Shown piece after piece: positions 15,027 through 23,623 of a stretch of 39,942 nucleotides of DNA. A program made the position numbers and the translations under genes. Every line of letters begins with the position of its first letter. Position 1 is the first letter of the stretch. Source of the DNA: Clostridia bacterium (lineage in GTDB: Bacteria > Bacillota > Clostridia > Oscillospirales > CAG-272); NCBI GenBank assembly GCA_017503865.1, contig JAFVSI010000003.1, forward strand, positions 1-39,942. Reading direction: 5' to 3'. Below the pieces are notes generated by a model. That model searched no databases. It saw nothing but the letters and a program-made list of their open reading frames with translations, and had not been told where the DNA came from.

Positions 15027-15059
15027 ACGTCACCTCAAAAATTTTTTGTAATGTTAAAT

Positions 15060-15114
15060 AATTTGGTATTTATAGGGGAGTTTGTTTTTCGGCGGGAGCA
15101 AGCCCCGCCCTACC
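15060..15114. repeat. Composite of repeat type B and a REP-like hairpin
   Basis: AATTTGGTATTTATAGGGGA, then the hairpin GGCGGG-AGCAAGC-CCCGCC (15091-15109) and the tail CTACC. The loop and tail match the palindromes inside both RAYT genes. Confidence 0.7.
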
Positions 15115-15165
15115 GCTACCTCTCGCATCAAACAATACGTCTTCCTGCCCGTGGTGAGCACGGAG

Positions 15166-15336
15166 GGCGGAGCAAGGGCTGCGGGAGCGACTTTGATTTT
15201 TTAGGTATAATGTTTCAATATCCGCGTCCGAGCGGATATTGATGTGCCTTGATAAATAAAATGTATGAAAGTTTTGGGAGCTCGAACCCTTTTTCAAAAG
15301 GGTTCGAAAAAATAAAAACCCTAACACAAACTAACA
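15166..15336. repeat. Dispersed repeat type D, copy 1
   Basis: GGCGGAGCAAGGGCTGCG, then the hairpin CAATATCCGC/GCGGATATTG (15216-15241, loop GTCCGA), then ATGAAAGTTTTGGGAG, a second hairpin CGAACCCTTTT/AAAAGGGTTCG (15283-15306), and ACACAAACTAAC. Copy 2 is at 35864-36042. Together with the composite at 15060 it fills most of 15027-15409, where no gene is seen. Confidence 0.75.
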
Positions 15337-15409
15337 AACCCTAACACAAAAAGCACAAGACCATTATACAATTATGTTTTGAAATAATCAAGTTGTTTTG
15401 AAATATTTA

Positions 15410-15438
15410 TTGACGAATGACTTTGAAAGGGATATAAT
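15410..15438 (+). promoter_or_regulatory. Promoter of the glycyl radical enzyme operon
   Basis: TTGACG at 15410-15415, a 17-bp spacer, TATAAT at 15433-15438. It lies inside the upstream part of the open frame, which rules out starts before about 15445. Confidence 0.85.
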
Positions 15439-15472
15439 GATGGTGAAAAGCAAGAAAAGGAGACGAGCTGAA

Positions 15473-17716
15473 ATGTTGGGAACTTTTGAAAAAGACAGAG
15501 CTTGGCTTGAAAATAAATATCACAAGGTAGAGGAGTCTTTTAACCCCTACCAACGTATGGCGTATCACGGTCACGATTACGACGCGACAACGGGGCAGAG
15601 CGACGAGGAGATCCTCGAGGGACTTCGCTCGCTTGCAAAGGAGACCGAGGGGCTTTCGCACCCCATAGCAAAGGTAAAGGCTATCGAGTACGTTCTCAAA
15701 AACACACGAATTGACGTAAACGAGCACGATTATTTTATCGGTCTTTATTCTTGGAACAGACTTCTACGCGAGACAACGGTGCTAAAATGGAAGACTGAGG
15801 TCTTTGACGAAATTATCCCCGAGGTTGGCGAGTCGATGAAGGATTATAATGACTCCGGAGCTATGGCTATCTGGCCTGATTTTGACCACGTTGTACCCGA
15901 TTGGGATTCGCTTGTGAAGCTCGGCTTTTCGGGAATTCGCGAGCGTGCGAGAGAGTACAGGATAACACGCGAGGAAAAGTGCGGCCTTTCCGATAAGGAA
16001 AGAGATTTTTTTGAGGCCATCGAGCTTGAATATACGGCGATAATCGGATTTATCGACCGTCTTTATAAATATGCCTTGACTAAAAATCACGCAAAGGCAA
16101 AGCGTGTGGCGGACTGCCTATTACATCTCCGCGACGGAGCACCCACTAATATTTACGAGGCGATGCAGCTTATCTTCCTTTACTTTATGATTTCCGAGTC
16201 GGTTGACCACTATCAGGTGCGTTCTCTCGGCAACGGGCTTGATTTTACGCTTTATCCCTTCTACAAAAACGACATTGAAAGCGGTACGTTCAGCGAGGAC
16301 GAGATAAGAGAATTCCTTGCATATTTTATGTTCCAGTGGTCGGCAATAGGCAACTATTGGGGACAGCCCTTTTATCTTGGCGGAAGCGGTGAGAACGGTC
16401 AAACGCTTATAAACGAGCTTTCCTACCTTATCGTTGACGTTTACGACAAGATGTGTATTTACAATCCAAAAATACAGATTAAGTACAATAGCAATATACC
16501 CGAAAAATTCCTTTTCAAGGTTTTTGATATGATAAGACGCGGAAATAGCTGCTTTACATTTTGCTGCGAGGAGAACTATATCCGTGCGGTGATGAGCTAC
16601 GGTGCAACGTACGAGGAAGCTCGTACTATGGACATTCGCGGCTGTTACGAGACGGGAGTCAGAGCCAACGAGGTTTCGGCGGCAACGGGATATGTCAATC
16701 CCCTCAAGGCGGTTTCTTACGTTTTCTCAAACGGCTATGAGGAAAGGCTTTCGAAGCAGATAGGTGTCAAGAGCGGTGAGATAAACGACTCTTGGAGCTT
16801 TGAGGATTTCAAGGCGGCATTTTTCAAGCAGTATGCTCACATAATTGACGATGTGATTCGTCTTGCCAACGCATACGATCCCTATATGGAATACATCAAC
16901 CCCTCGTCGATGTACTCGGCGACCGTTAAAAGTAGCCTTGAAAACGCGTTTGACGGCTACGGCGGCGGAGTCAAATTTAATAATTCCTCAGCTCTGCTTT
17001 GCGGTCTTGGAACTGCGGTTGACGCAATTATGGCAACTAAATATCTCGTTTACGAGAGGGGAGAGCTTACTCTTAGCGAGCTTAAGGCGGCACTTGACGC
17101 TAACTGGCAGGGCTACGAGAGAGTACGTGCTATGGCACTTCGCTGTCCCTACAAATACGGCAACAATAGCACCGAGGCTGACGAGTGTGCAAAGGAGCTT
17201 TCAAAATTCTTTGTAGAGCGAGTTGAGGGCAAGAAGAACGGCAGAGGCGGTGTCTACAAGGCACTTTTGCACTCGGCAATGCAGTTCGTTTGGCAGGGAC
17301 AAAAGACGGGAGCAACTCCCGACGGACGCCTTGCGGGCGAGGAGATTTCAAAGAGTGCGTCTCCCACTCCCGGAATGGACAAAAATGGCGTTACTGCTCT
17401 CATTTCCTCCGTGACAAAGCTCGAGCCTTATACTTACAGCGAGGGCTTCTGTCTTGACGTGATGCTTCACCCGACGGCAGTTTCGGGCGATGAGGGACTT
17501 CAAATTATGAAATCACTCCTCGACGTATATGCGGCACGCGGCGGAATGGTAATGCAGTTTAACATTTTTGATGCTAACACCTTGCGTGATGCACAGAAAA
17601 ATCCCGAAAAATACAAGAATCTTCAGGTGCGAGTTTGCGGCTGGAACGTGCTATTCAACAATATGAGCCGTGCCGAGCAGGACGCATATATAGTAAGAGC
17701 GGAGAACGTGATATGA
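15473..17716 (+). CDS. Glycyl radical enzyme, pyruvate formate-lyase family, unknown substrate
   Basis: 747 aa from ATG 15473, chosen because AAGGAG (15457-15462) precedes it and the promoter lies just upstream. Longer versions starting before 15445 would begin ahead of the transcript. The active-site cysteine is C391 in DIRGCYETG, with E393 in the place of the usual catalytic glutamate. The C-terminal glycyl radical site is G723 in VRVCGWNVLF. The PFL-like barrel is recognisable in FTFCCEENYIRAVMSYGATY and GNYWGQPFYLGG. Most dehydratase- and lyase-type members read GCVE at the active site, so GCYE is unusual. The reaction cannot be assigned: dehydratase, C-C lyase, C-S lyase and decarboxylase are all possible. 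It needs anaerobic conditions and the downstream activase, to which it is coupled by an ATGA overlap. Confidence 0.88.
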   Translation: MLGTFEKDRAWLENKYHKVEESFNPYQRMAYHGHDYDATTGQSDEEILEGLRSLAKETEGLSHPIAKVKAIEYVLKNTRIDVNEHDYFIGLYSWNRLLRETTVLKWKTEVFDEIIPEVGESMKDYNDSGAMAIWPDFDHVVPDWDSLVKLGFSGIRERAREYRITREEKCGLSDKERDFFEAIELEYTAIIGFIDRLYKYALTKNHAKAKRVADCLLHLRDGAPTNIYEAMQLIFLYFMISESVDHYQVRSLGNGLDFTLYPFYKNDIESGTFSEDEIREFLAYFMFQWSAIGNYWGQPFYLGGSGENGQTLINELSYLIVDVYDKMCIYNPKIQIKYNSNIPEKFLFKVFDMIRRGNSCFTFCCEENYIRAVMSYGATYEEARTMDIRGCYETGVRANEVSAATGYVNPLKAVSYVFSNGYEERLSKQIGVKSGEINDSWSFEDFKAAFFKQYAHIIDDVIRLANAYDPYMEYINPSSMYSATVKSSLENAFDGYGGGVKFNNSSALLCGLGTAVDAIMATKYLVYERGELTLSELKAALDANWQGYERVRAMALRCPYKYGNNSTEADECAKELSKFFVERVEGKKNGRGGVYKALLHSAMQFVWQGQKTGATPDGRLAGEEISKSASPTPGMDKNGVTALISSVTKLEPYTYSEGFCLDVMLHPTAVSGDEGLQIMKSLLDVYAARGGMVMQFNIFDANTLRDAQKNPEKYKNLQVRVCGWNVLFNNMSRAEQDAYIVRAENVI

Positions 17717-18609
17717 GCGAAAACAAGGCAAGGATATTCGAAATAAAGCGTTTTGCCGTTCACGACGGAGACGGAATCAGAACGACGGTTTTTTTCAAGG
17801 GCTGTCCGCTCCGCTGCGTGTGGTGTCATAATCCCGAGGGAATCTCGACAAAGAGCGAGCTTGGCTTCTTTTCGCACAAGTGCAGCCTTTGCGGAGATTG
17901 CGAAAGGGTTTGCCCCGAGGGCGTGCATAAGCTCGAGGGGGGCAGACACCTGCTTGACAGGGCGAGGTGCATTTCTTGCGGCAAATGTGTCGAGGAGTGT
18001 ATGGCGGGTGCTCTTACCGTTTACGGCAAGGATATGACGGTCGACGAGCTTTTGCCGATGCTTCTTGAGGACACCGATTTTTACAAATCGTCAAATGGCG
18101 GAGTTACCCTTTCGGGCGGTGAATGTCTCTTGTGGGCGGATTTTTGTGCCGAGTTGCTCAGGGAACTTCGAAAAAAGGGAATATATACGGCAGTCGACAC
18201 CTGCGGAGACGTGCCGAGGGAGAATATTGACAAGGTCTTGCCGTATACCGACGTTTTTCTTTACGATATAAAGGCGATTGACAGTCGACTTCACGAGTTT
18301 GCAACGGGCAGACCTAACGAGAGGATTCTTGAGAACCTCAAGTATCTTGACAGTGTGGGTGCACCTTGCGAGATCCGTATTCCCTTCGTTCCCGAATTTA
18401 ACGGCGGAGAACTTAAAAAGATGGCAGAATTTTTGTCGGGGCTCTCAAATATCGTGCGAGTGCGAGTCCTTCCGTATCATAACTACGCAGGCTCTAAATA
18501 TCTTGCACTCGGACTTCGCAACACTTTGCCCGGCAAGATGCCCAGCGAGGAAGAGCTTGCCGAGGCGGAGAGCTATTTTGAAGAGATAAATATGAGGGCA
18601 ACAAAATAA
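17713..18609 (+). CDS. Glycyl radical enzyme activase (radical SAM)
   Basis: 298 aa from ATG 17713, which overlaps the stop of the glycyl radical enzyme gene (ATGA) and so implies translational coupling. The radical SAM cluster motif CPLRCVWC (CX3CX2C) lies about residues 34-41. An inserted ferredoxin-like part has CSLCGDCERVCP and CISCGKCVEECM, for two extra [4Fe-4S] clusters, as in activases of glycerol dehydratase or choline lyase type rather than PflA. GGVTLSGGE is the SAM-binding GGE motif. It uses S-adenosylmethionine to place the radical on G723 of its partner. A strong terminator follows. Confidence 0.93.
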   Translation: MSENKARIFEIKRFAVHDGDGIRTTVFFKGCPLRCVWCHNPEGISTKSELGFFSHKCSLCGDCERVCPEGVHKLEGGRHLLDRARCISCGKCVEECMAGALTVYGKDMTVDELLPMLLEDTDFYKSSNGGVTLSGGECLLWADFCAELLRELRKKGIYTAVDTCGDVPRENIDKVLPYTDVFLYDIKAIDSRLHEFATGRPNERILENLKYLDSVGAPCEIRIPFVPEFNGGELKKMAEFLSGLSNIVRVRVLPYHNYAGSKYLALGLRNTLPGKMPSEEELAEAESYFEEINMRATK

Positions 18610-18610
18610 C

Positions 18611-18639
18611 AAAAGGGCGGATAAAATCCGCCCTTTTTT
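18611..18639 (+). terminator. Terminator of the glycyl radical enzyme operon
   Basis: AAAAGGGCGGAT, loop AAA, ATCCGCCCTTTTTT. Confidence 0.92.
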
Positions 18640-18641
18640 AT

Positions 18642-18681
18642 AAATTACCCCAAGGGGTGGAAACTTCGTTTGCAAAATTTG
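18642..18681 (+). repeat. Intergenic repeat type A with a compensated stem
   Basis: The first hairpin is ACCCC-AA-GGGGT instead of TACCT-AA-AGGTA. Both sides changed, so pairing is kept. The second half AAACTTCGTTTGCAAAATTT is unchanged. Confidence 0.78.
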
Positions 18682-18706
18682 TACGTTACAAGAATTGAAA
18701 CACAAA

Positions 18707-18734
18707 AGCGGAGAGGCATTTGCCTCTCCGCTAA
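18707..18734 (-). terminator. Terminator of the inverted surface protein gene
   Basis: On the minus strand AGCGGAGAGGC, loop AAAT, GCCTCTCCGCT and a short T run. It is nearly the same hairpin as at 2505 and 3973. Confidence 0.85.
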
Positions 18735-18747
18735 GTATTAGATTAAA

Positions 18748-19983
18748 TTAGTCCTCTTTTTTCTTTGCAACGAAAGCTGTGCAAGTGCCGAGGGCTGCTA
18801 CAAGTGCGATACCTGCAACTGCAACTGTGCCGCCGCATCCGCCTTCATCTGCGGGAGCTTCTGTTTCACCTGCGGGAGCTTCGGTCTCGTCTGCGGGAGC
18901 TTCGGTTATCTCGGGCTCGGTTACCTCGGGCTCGGTCTCTTCGGGCTCGGTCTCAGGTCTTACAGGGAAGGGATCAGCAATCTGGATCTCAGTATTCTCG
19001 TCACCGAAAACGATGAGGTCGAAGAGGAACTCTCTGGTAGAGCCCTCGTAAATACCGAAATCGGTGTAAGCAGCAGGATTGTCAATGAGTATCTGACGAA
19101 TGTCAGTGTTTCCTGTCCACTTGTAGTACTGGCCGCTAGCTTCTGAATTTCTCTGGTACTGGTTGGTAGAGCAACCAAAATACATAGCGTTAGAAATGGT
19201 ATCATAGTCTGTGAAGTAACAAGCGTTAAGAGCTTGTGCAACAACGCTCTTTTCAAACTTGAATTCCATTGTCATAGCACACTGACCGTCAGCGTAGTTG
19301 GGGTTACCGTTAGAGGAGAGAAGGTCTCCAAATCCAACGTCTTCATTCTTTTCAATGTCAGTCTTTCTGATTACAGCCTCGCTGATGAGGTCGTATGCAG
19401 CGATGGGAGAAGAGTTCTTTTTACCAAACTCGAAGTAAGAGAACTCGTCCTTTGCCCACTGAACGTTGGTCTTGAAGCCCTGCATCTGGAAGTAAGAGGA
19501 AAGGTCATTAAGGTCAAATCCCATATTGAATACCCAGTTAGCTCTTGCGGGAACAAGTCTGTCGGTCTTTCCCTCAACAATTTCTATTGCCTTGGGTCCC
19601 ATCTCATAGATAGCGATGTAAACGTTGTTCTCATCATAAGCGAAGTAGAAGTCAATGTACTCGGAAACTGCGGTGGGATCGGCAACGGGCTCTGCTGTGA
19701 GATCCTGATGGTTTGAACCGTAGTTGTTGGCAGGAACAGGATCTGTGATTCTGTAAGCCTTGCCGTACTCACCCTCGGAAATCGTACCGTCGAGAAGGGG
19801 AGCCTTGCCCTCAACGTTTTCAGCGTAGTAGATCTTAATGCCTGTGGGAGCAGTCCAAGCAGATGCGGTTTCTGCCTCTTCGCCCTCAACGGGTGCTGCG
19901 TCAGCTTCCTCAGCTGCAACCATAGGAGCTGCAACCAAAAGAAGAGCAAGCATAAGAGCTATGATAGATAAGAATTTTTTCAT
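18748..19983 (-). CDS. Secreted CBM9/DOMON-like surface protein, paralogue 5 (inverted, 12 kb from the others)
   Basis: 411 aa. Signal peptide MKKFLSIIALMLALLLVAA with a likely cleavage near VAA-EE (residue 24). The body keeps the family pattern: APLLDGTISEGEYGKAYRI, then EYIDFYFAYDENNVYIAIYEMGPKA, NWVFNMGFDLNDLSSYFQMQG and a conserved LIVFGDENTEIQIADPFPVRPE near the linker. The linker is rich in TEPE, TEAP and ADETEAP. The tail GGCGGT, hydrophobic stretch and KKKED is identical in protein to that of paralogue 3 despite nine synonymous changes in the last 21 sense codons. AAGGAG is about eight bases before the ATG, and the gene has its own promoter and terminator. Probably a cell-surface ligand-binding protein. 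Confidence 0.85.
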   Translation of the reverse strand: MKKFLSIIALMLALLLVAAPMVAAEEADAAPVEGEEAETASAWTAPTGIKIYYAENVEGKAPLLDGTISEGEYGKAYRITDPVPANNYGSNHQDLTAEPVADPTAVSEYIDFYFAYDENNVYIAIYEMGPKAIEIVEGKTDRLVPARANWVFNMGFDLNDLSSYFQMQGFKTNVQWAKDEFSYFEFGKKNSSPIAAYDLISEAVIRKTDIEKNEDVGFGDLLSSNGNPNYADGQCAMTMEFKFEKSVVAQALNACYFTDYDTISNAMYFGCSTNQYQRNSEASGQYYKWTGNTDIRQILIDNPAAYTDFGIYEGSTREFLFDLIVFGDENTEIQIADPFPVRPETEPEETEPEVTEPEITEAPADETEAPAGETEAPADEGGCGGTVAVAGIALVAALGTCTAFVAKKKED

Positions 19984-20032
19984 AGTTTTTTCTCCTTTTC
20001 ATTTTTATAAAATTAAAAAATTCTACAAGGTA

Positions 20033-20062
20033 ATTTTAGCACGAATAGAGTAAATTCGTCAA
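20033..20062 (-). promoter_or_regulatory. Promoter of surface protein gene 5
   Basis: Minus strand: TTGACG (20062-20057), an 18-bp spacer, TAAAAT (20038-20033) with extended -10 TGC. Confidence 0.7.
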
Positions 20063-20218
20063 TATCCAAAAATGCTGAAAATTCTATTGTGCTTTTGTCA
20101 GGTTGTACAAAAATGTGTGGGACTTTTTGTGATAATGTGGTTTTTTTTGGGATATTACCCAAACCACCCCCAAAATGCTTGTAAATGATGGTGAAAACTG
20201 AAAATGCAAGTCAAGCTC

Positions 20219-20247
20219 TTGTAAACTCGGACGAGGTATGATATAAT
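20219..20247 (+). promoter_or_regulatory. Promoter of the SGNH hydrolase gene
   Basis: TTGTAA at 20219-20224, a 17-bp spacer, TATAAT at 20242-20247 with extended -10 TGA. Confidence 0.7.
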
Positions 20248-20266
20248 CGGGTTGAGGTGATAAATT

Positions 20267-21277
20267 ATGAAACTTTCAATAGAAAAAATAAGAGAAATAA
20301 GCACGGGAGCCGTTCGCGTATTTGAAGAAAACGGTGCTGTCGAGCTTTCGAGATTTAGCAAAGATGAGTCCGAGCTTTACAAAAGCAAGAACCCCGACCA
20401 CTATATGAAGAGCCTTGCTTCATCGGGTATGCGACTTTCGTTTAAGACCGACAGCGAGACACTTTTTATTTGTGCCGAAATGACGCTTGGCAGCTCGCGT
20501 AAATATTTTTCGTTTGACGTTTTTGTCAATGGAAAGTGCATAGGTCATCTTGATAACTTTTCCGACGTAGAACTTCCGCCGCTTTTTTCGGTGGTGAACT
20601 TTCCTCTCGGGGAGTATTCTAAGAAATTCGAGCTTGGTACGGGAGTTAAGGAGGTTACCGTTTACCTTCCCTGGTCGACAAAGACCTCGATTAAGGAGAT
20701 AAGCGTTGACGACGGTGCCTTCGTCGAGGCTGTAAAGCGAGATAAAAAGCTTGTCGCTTACGGTGATTCGATAACGCAGGGTTACGACGCACTCCGCCCC
20801 TCAAACCGTTACGTTGCAAGGCTTTGCGATGCCATCGGTGCCGAGGAGATCAACAAGGCTATCGGCGGAGAGTTCTTTTATCCGCCTCTTGCCGCTCTTG
20901 CGGGTGGAGATGAGCCCGATATTGTAACGGTTTCTTACGGAACGAACGATTGGAACCGCCTTACGCTTGAAAAATTCAAGGAACGCAGCAGGGAATTTTT
21001 TGAGAATATCAGAAAAAGCTATCCGAACGCAAAGATCTTTGCCATATCTCCCATTTGGCGTAAGGATGGGGTAGAGGAACGCCCCTTTGGTAAGTTTGAG
21101 ACAGTTCACGGACACATTGGGGAGGCTGTTGAAGGGCTTGGGATAGAGCTTGTTTACGGCTATGACCTCGTTCCCGAGGATCCGTCTCTCTTTGGCGACC
21201 TTCGTTTGCACCCGAGAGACGAGGGCTTTGAGTATTACGCAAACAACCTCTTGAAAAAGCTTGAGGGAAAGATTTGA
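20267..21277 (+). CDS. SGNH/GDSL-type hydrolase with an N-terminal beta domain
   Basis: 336 aa, no signal peptide, so cytoplasmic. The N-terminal ~155 residues look like a beta-sandwich, as in carbohydrate esterase family 2 and related two-domain esterases. The catalytic domain starts with block I VAYGDSITQGYDA (Ser in GDS), block II has the Gly of IGGEFF, block III is SYGTNDW (Asn), and block V is DLRLHPRDEGF with the catalytic Asp and His. It likely removes acyl groups from sugars or glycan fragments; the substrate is unknown. GAGGTGA lies before the ATG. It is single-gene. Confidence 0.87.
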   Translation: MKLSIEKIREISTGAVRVFEENGAVELSRFSKDESELYKSKNPDHYMKSLASSGMRLSFKTDSETLFICAEMTLGSSRKYFSFDVFVNGKCIGHLDNFSDVELPPLFSVVNFPLGEYSKKFELGTGVKEVTVYLPWSTKTSIKEISVDDGAFVEAVKRDKKLVAYGDSITQGYDALRPSNRYVARLCDAIGAEEINKAIGGEFFYPPLAALAGGDEPDIVTVSYGTNDWNRLTLEKFKERSREFFENIRKSYPNAKIFAISPIWRKDGVEERPFGKFETVHGHIGEAVEGLGIELVYGYDLVPEDPSLFGDLRLHPRDEGFEYYANNLLKKLEGKI

Positions 21278-21286
21278 TTTGTTTTT

Positions 21287-21326
21287 CAAATTTTGTAAAC
21301 CGAAGGTTTCTACCTTTAGGTAATTT
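21287..21326 (-). repeat. Intergenic repeat type A with an extended second stem
   Basis: Read on the minus strand: AAATT, TACCT-AA-AGGTA, then AAACC-TTC-GGTTT. The second stem has an extra C-G pair compared with AAAC-TTC-GTTT. Confidence 0.78.
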
Positions 21327-21410
21327 ATCGAATAGCTTGTTCCAAAAGTGAAACCTTTTGCTAAAAATGCCGACATATAGATTGAAAGGGCAATTTTAGG
21401 GGGTGGAAAA

Positions 21411-21818
21411 ATGAAAAAATCTAAAAAAACAAGGATTTTGAGGCTATTTGTAGTCTTGGCAACACTCATTTTTGAAATATTACCTTACGGGGCTGTATGC
21501 AATTTTGCTACGTCCGAGGGGAGTATCAGGAGATATTATTCATATTTCTCGTTAGTTCCTTACGGCTATGCAAACTTTGCACCGCTTATATGTGCCGTAC
21601 TTAGCTGTGCCTTGGCGGTCTTGGTGACAGTATCACTTTTTTCGGACAACGCAAGAGTAGAGAGGGCAATTCTTTTTGTGTCCTTCTTTGCCGCACTAAT
21701 TTCTCTTTTGCCGTTGCTTCTCGGAGTTAGGTTTTTCTCAGTGATCGGTGCGATAATATCCTTGCTCCTTTTCGCCGCCCTTGCCCTAAGCTTTAATTGG
21801 AGGTGGAAAAATGAGTAA
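21411..21818 (+). CDS. Hypothetical four-helix membrane protein
   Basis: 135 aa. Basic start MKKSKKTR followed by four hydrophobic segments (about 11-30, 51-77, 84-103 and 107-127). GGGGGTGG lies before the ATG. It overlaps the next gene by eight bases, and a third envelope gene follows, so the three are likely co-transcribed. No family recognised. Confidence 0.7.
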   Translation: MKKSKKTRILRLFVVLATLIFEILPYGAVCNFATSEGSIRRYYSYFSLVPYGYANFAPLICAVLSCALAVLVTVSLFSDNARVERAILFVSFFAALISLLPLLLGVRFFSVIGAIISLLLFAALALSFNWRWKNE

Positions 21819-22254
21819 AAGATACGTTTCGGGAATAATTCTCGTTATTATTTTGGCACTTCTTGTGGTGGCATTGTCTCTTCTCGGAGCTTGGTATTTC
21901 ACACCGAAGGTGTTTTTAAAAGGAGTTGACGCCGACGAGGTCGATAGAATTGAGGTCTTTGACGGCGGTACGGGGAAGCGGTTTTTCGTCGATAGGGATT
22001 CCGATATTTTAGCAATAGTTGAGAGCATTAAAAGTATCGAAATGAAACGCGGCAAAATATCGTCAAATTACGACGGATTTGCCTTTAGCCTCAAATTCCT
22101 TGACAAAGATGGAAAAGTGATAGATTCCTTTATTATAAACAGCCTTAATACGATACGGGACGATCCTTTCTTCTACCACACAGGAGAGGGAGTGCTTCCG
22201 TATGAGCATCTTGCAGAGCAAGAGAGGCAATATTTTATGGAGGACGGTCAGTAA
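21811..22254 (+). CDS. Hypothetical membrane-anchored protein
   Basis: 147 aa. One N-terminal transmembrane segment (about 6-28), then an extracytoplasmic domain that starts ADEVDRIEVFDGGTGKRFFVD and resembles small regulator or inhibitor-like domains in Clostridia envelope clusters. I cannot name the family. It overlaps the upstream gene, and GGAGG precedes the ATG. It is the middle gene of a three-gene cluster. Confidence 0.72.
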   Translation: MSKRYVSGIILVIILALLVVALSLLGAWYFTPKVFLKGVDADEVDRIEVFDGGTGKRFFVDRDSDILAIVESIKSIEMKRGKISSNYDGFAFSLKFLDKDGKVIDSFIINSLNTIRDDPFFYHTGEGVLPYEHLAEQERQYFMEDGQ

Positions 22255-22255
22255 A

Positions 22256-23092
22256 ATGAAAAATAAAAAATGGCTCCTGCCCACCTGCATTGTGCTTGGA
22301 ATTATAATTTTTCTCGTTGTTTCCTTCTTTATATTCGCTGTTGTTATGACCGAAAAGGGATACGGAATGACCGTCGGTCGTGCCCTTTACGCAAAGGACG
22401 GCTCCTGCATGCTCATTGAGGACGAAAACTCGCCTATAAGAATGTCCGATCTAAGCGACGGTAAAAATCTTTTTGACGGCATCTCAACGGGAGACAAGAT
22501 ACTCGTTATCCACACGGGGATTGCCGAGAGCTATCCCGCACAAACGGGGGCATATTGGCTCTTGAAGTTGTCTGACGGTGACCGTGACGATATTCCCGAC
22601 AAAATAATCGAAGACCTTTCAAGTATGGGCTGGCTCTCGCATATTTACAGCGACAAATATTCCTTTAGTCTCAGATTCAACACGTACGGAGAGAGCTTTT
22701 ACGACTCGGAGAGCGGAAAGCTCGTCAAGACGACTAATGCAACCGATCCCTCGAAGTACGAAACGAAATACTATATGAGCGAGGACGAGTTTGATACCGT
22801 TTTAAATATGATATGGGCTATGGATATAAGTGCATATCCCTCGGAGTATGACCCGATAAATCCGCCCGATGCCAAAGAAAAGCTGATGTCGGAGCCCCAC
22901 GATACGATAGTTTTGACGTATAGGGCAGGCGACTATGAAAAGGTCATCACCTGCGAAGAGGTCGCGTTTGCCGCAGGCGGCTATGACGATAGGTCACGGG
23001 CATTTCTCGAGCTTTGCGACTATATCGAAAAAACGGTAACAAGCAGCGAGGCGTGGAACTCTCTGCCTGCCCCCGAGTTTTATTATGAATGA
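22256..23092 (+). CDS. Hypothetical single-pass membrane protein
   Basis: 278 aa from ATG 22256, one base after the stop of the preceding gene. Longer in-frame starts would sit inside that gene and place 18 extra residues before the basic MKNKK start. A transmembrane helix covers about residues 6-31. The outer domain contains KDGSCMLIEDENSP, LFDGISTGDKILVIHTGIAESYPAQTG and a C-terminal part with MIWAMDISAYPSEYDP. No recognised family. It ends the cluster and is followed by a terminator. Confidence 0.72.
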   Translation: MKNKKWLLPTCIVLGIIIFLVVSFFIFAVVMTEKGYGMTVGRALYAKDGSCMLIEDENSPIRMSDLSDGKNLFDGISTGDKILVIHTGIAESYPAQTGAYWLLKLSDGDRDDIPDKIIEDLSSMGWLSHIYSDKYSFSLRFNTYGESFYDSESGKLVKTTNATDPSKYETKYYMSEDEFDTVLNMIWAMDISAYPSEYDPINPPDAKEKLMSEPHDTIVLTYRAGDYEKVITCEEVAFAAGGYDDRSRAFLELCDYIEKTVTSSEAWNSLPAPEFYYE

Positions 23093-23098
23093 TACCTA

Positions 23099-23132
23099 TA
23101 AAAAAGCAGACAACGCAAGTTGTCTGCTTTTT
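23099..23132. terminator. Bidirectional terminator
   Basis: AAAAAGCAGACAAC, loop GCAA, GTTGTCTGCTTTTT. It serves the convergent membrane cluster and the GNAT gene. Confidence 0.9.
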
Positions 23133-23134
23133 GT

Positions 23135-23623
23135 TTATATATTTCTGAAATTTAAAAGATAAAACAGCTCGGTGCCGTTTTTGCATACGCCTTTGCAGAC
23201 AAAGCCTGCACTTTCGTAGAGCGTTTGTGCACGGAGATTTGCAACGTGGGTGGTGAGCTGAAGTCCGCCCTTGCCCTCGTCCTTTGCCATATCCCTTGCA
23301 AGCGAGATAAGATGAGTGCCTATCCCTTTACCCGCGAGGTCATCACGAACGGCAATGCCAAGCTCGGGAATTGACGAGTCATAATCAAGGAAGAAGAAAT
23401 AAGCGGCTATCTCGCCGTCAAGCTCTGCGGCATAGTAGCGTCTCGTATTGTCGGGACGGACAATAAACTTTAGCACGCCGCGGCGGTTATAATCGCGGCG
23501 GTTGAAGACCGAACGGCTCTCGGGCCCCATTTTGTCAAAAAAATCTTCGATTTTTTTGGTGTCGTCGGCATTTATCTCACGTACGGTGAGGGAGTTTATC
23601 AGATTTTTGTCAACGTTAGCCAT
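23135..23623 (-). CDS. GNAT-family N-acetyltransferase
   Basis: 162 aa. Motif A of the acetyl-CoA site is VRDDLAGKGIGTHLISLA (about 92-109), followed by the usual C-terminal strand and helix (LRAQTLYESAGFVCKG). It transfers an acetyl group from acetyl-CoA to an unknown amine, in the cytoplasm. Its ATG overlaps the stop of the DegV gene by one base, so the two form an operon. Confidence 0.88.
   Translation of the reverse strand: MANVDKNLINSLTVREINADDTKKIEDFFDKMGPESRSVFNRRDYNRRGVLKFIVRPDNTRRYYAAELDGEIAAYFFFLDYDSSIPELGIAVRDDLAGKGIGTHLISLARDMAKDEGKGGLQLTTHVANLRAQTLYESAGFVCKGVCKNGTELFYLLNFRNI

Noticed and set aside
15398-15472. Upstream extension of the glycyl radical enzyme
   Set aside because: A TTGACG-17-TATAAT promoter lies within it, and the SD points to ATG 15473.
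18860-18960. LPXTG sortase motif in the surface proteins
   Set aside because: No LPXTG-like pentapeptide precedes the hydrophobic tail; the conserved residue there is Cys.
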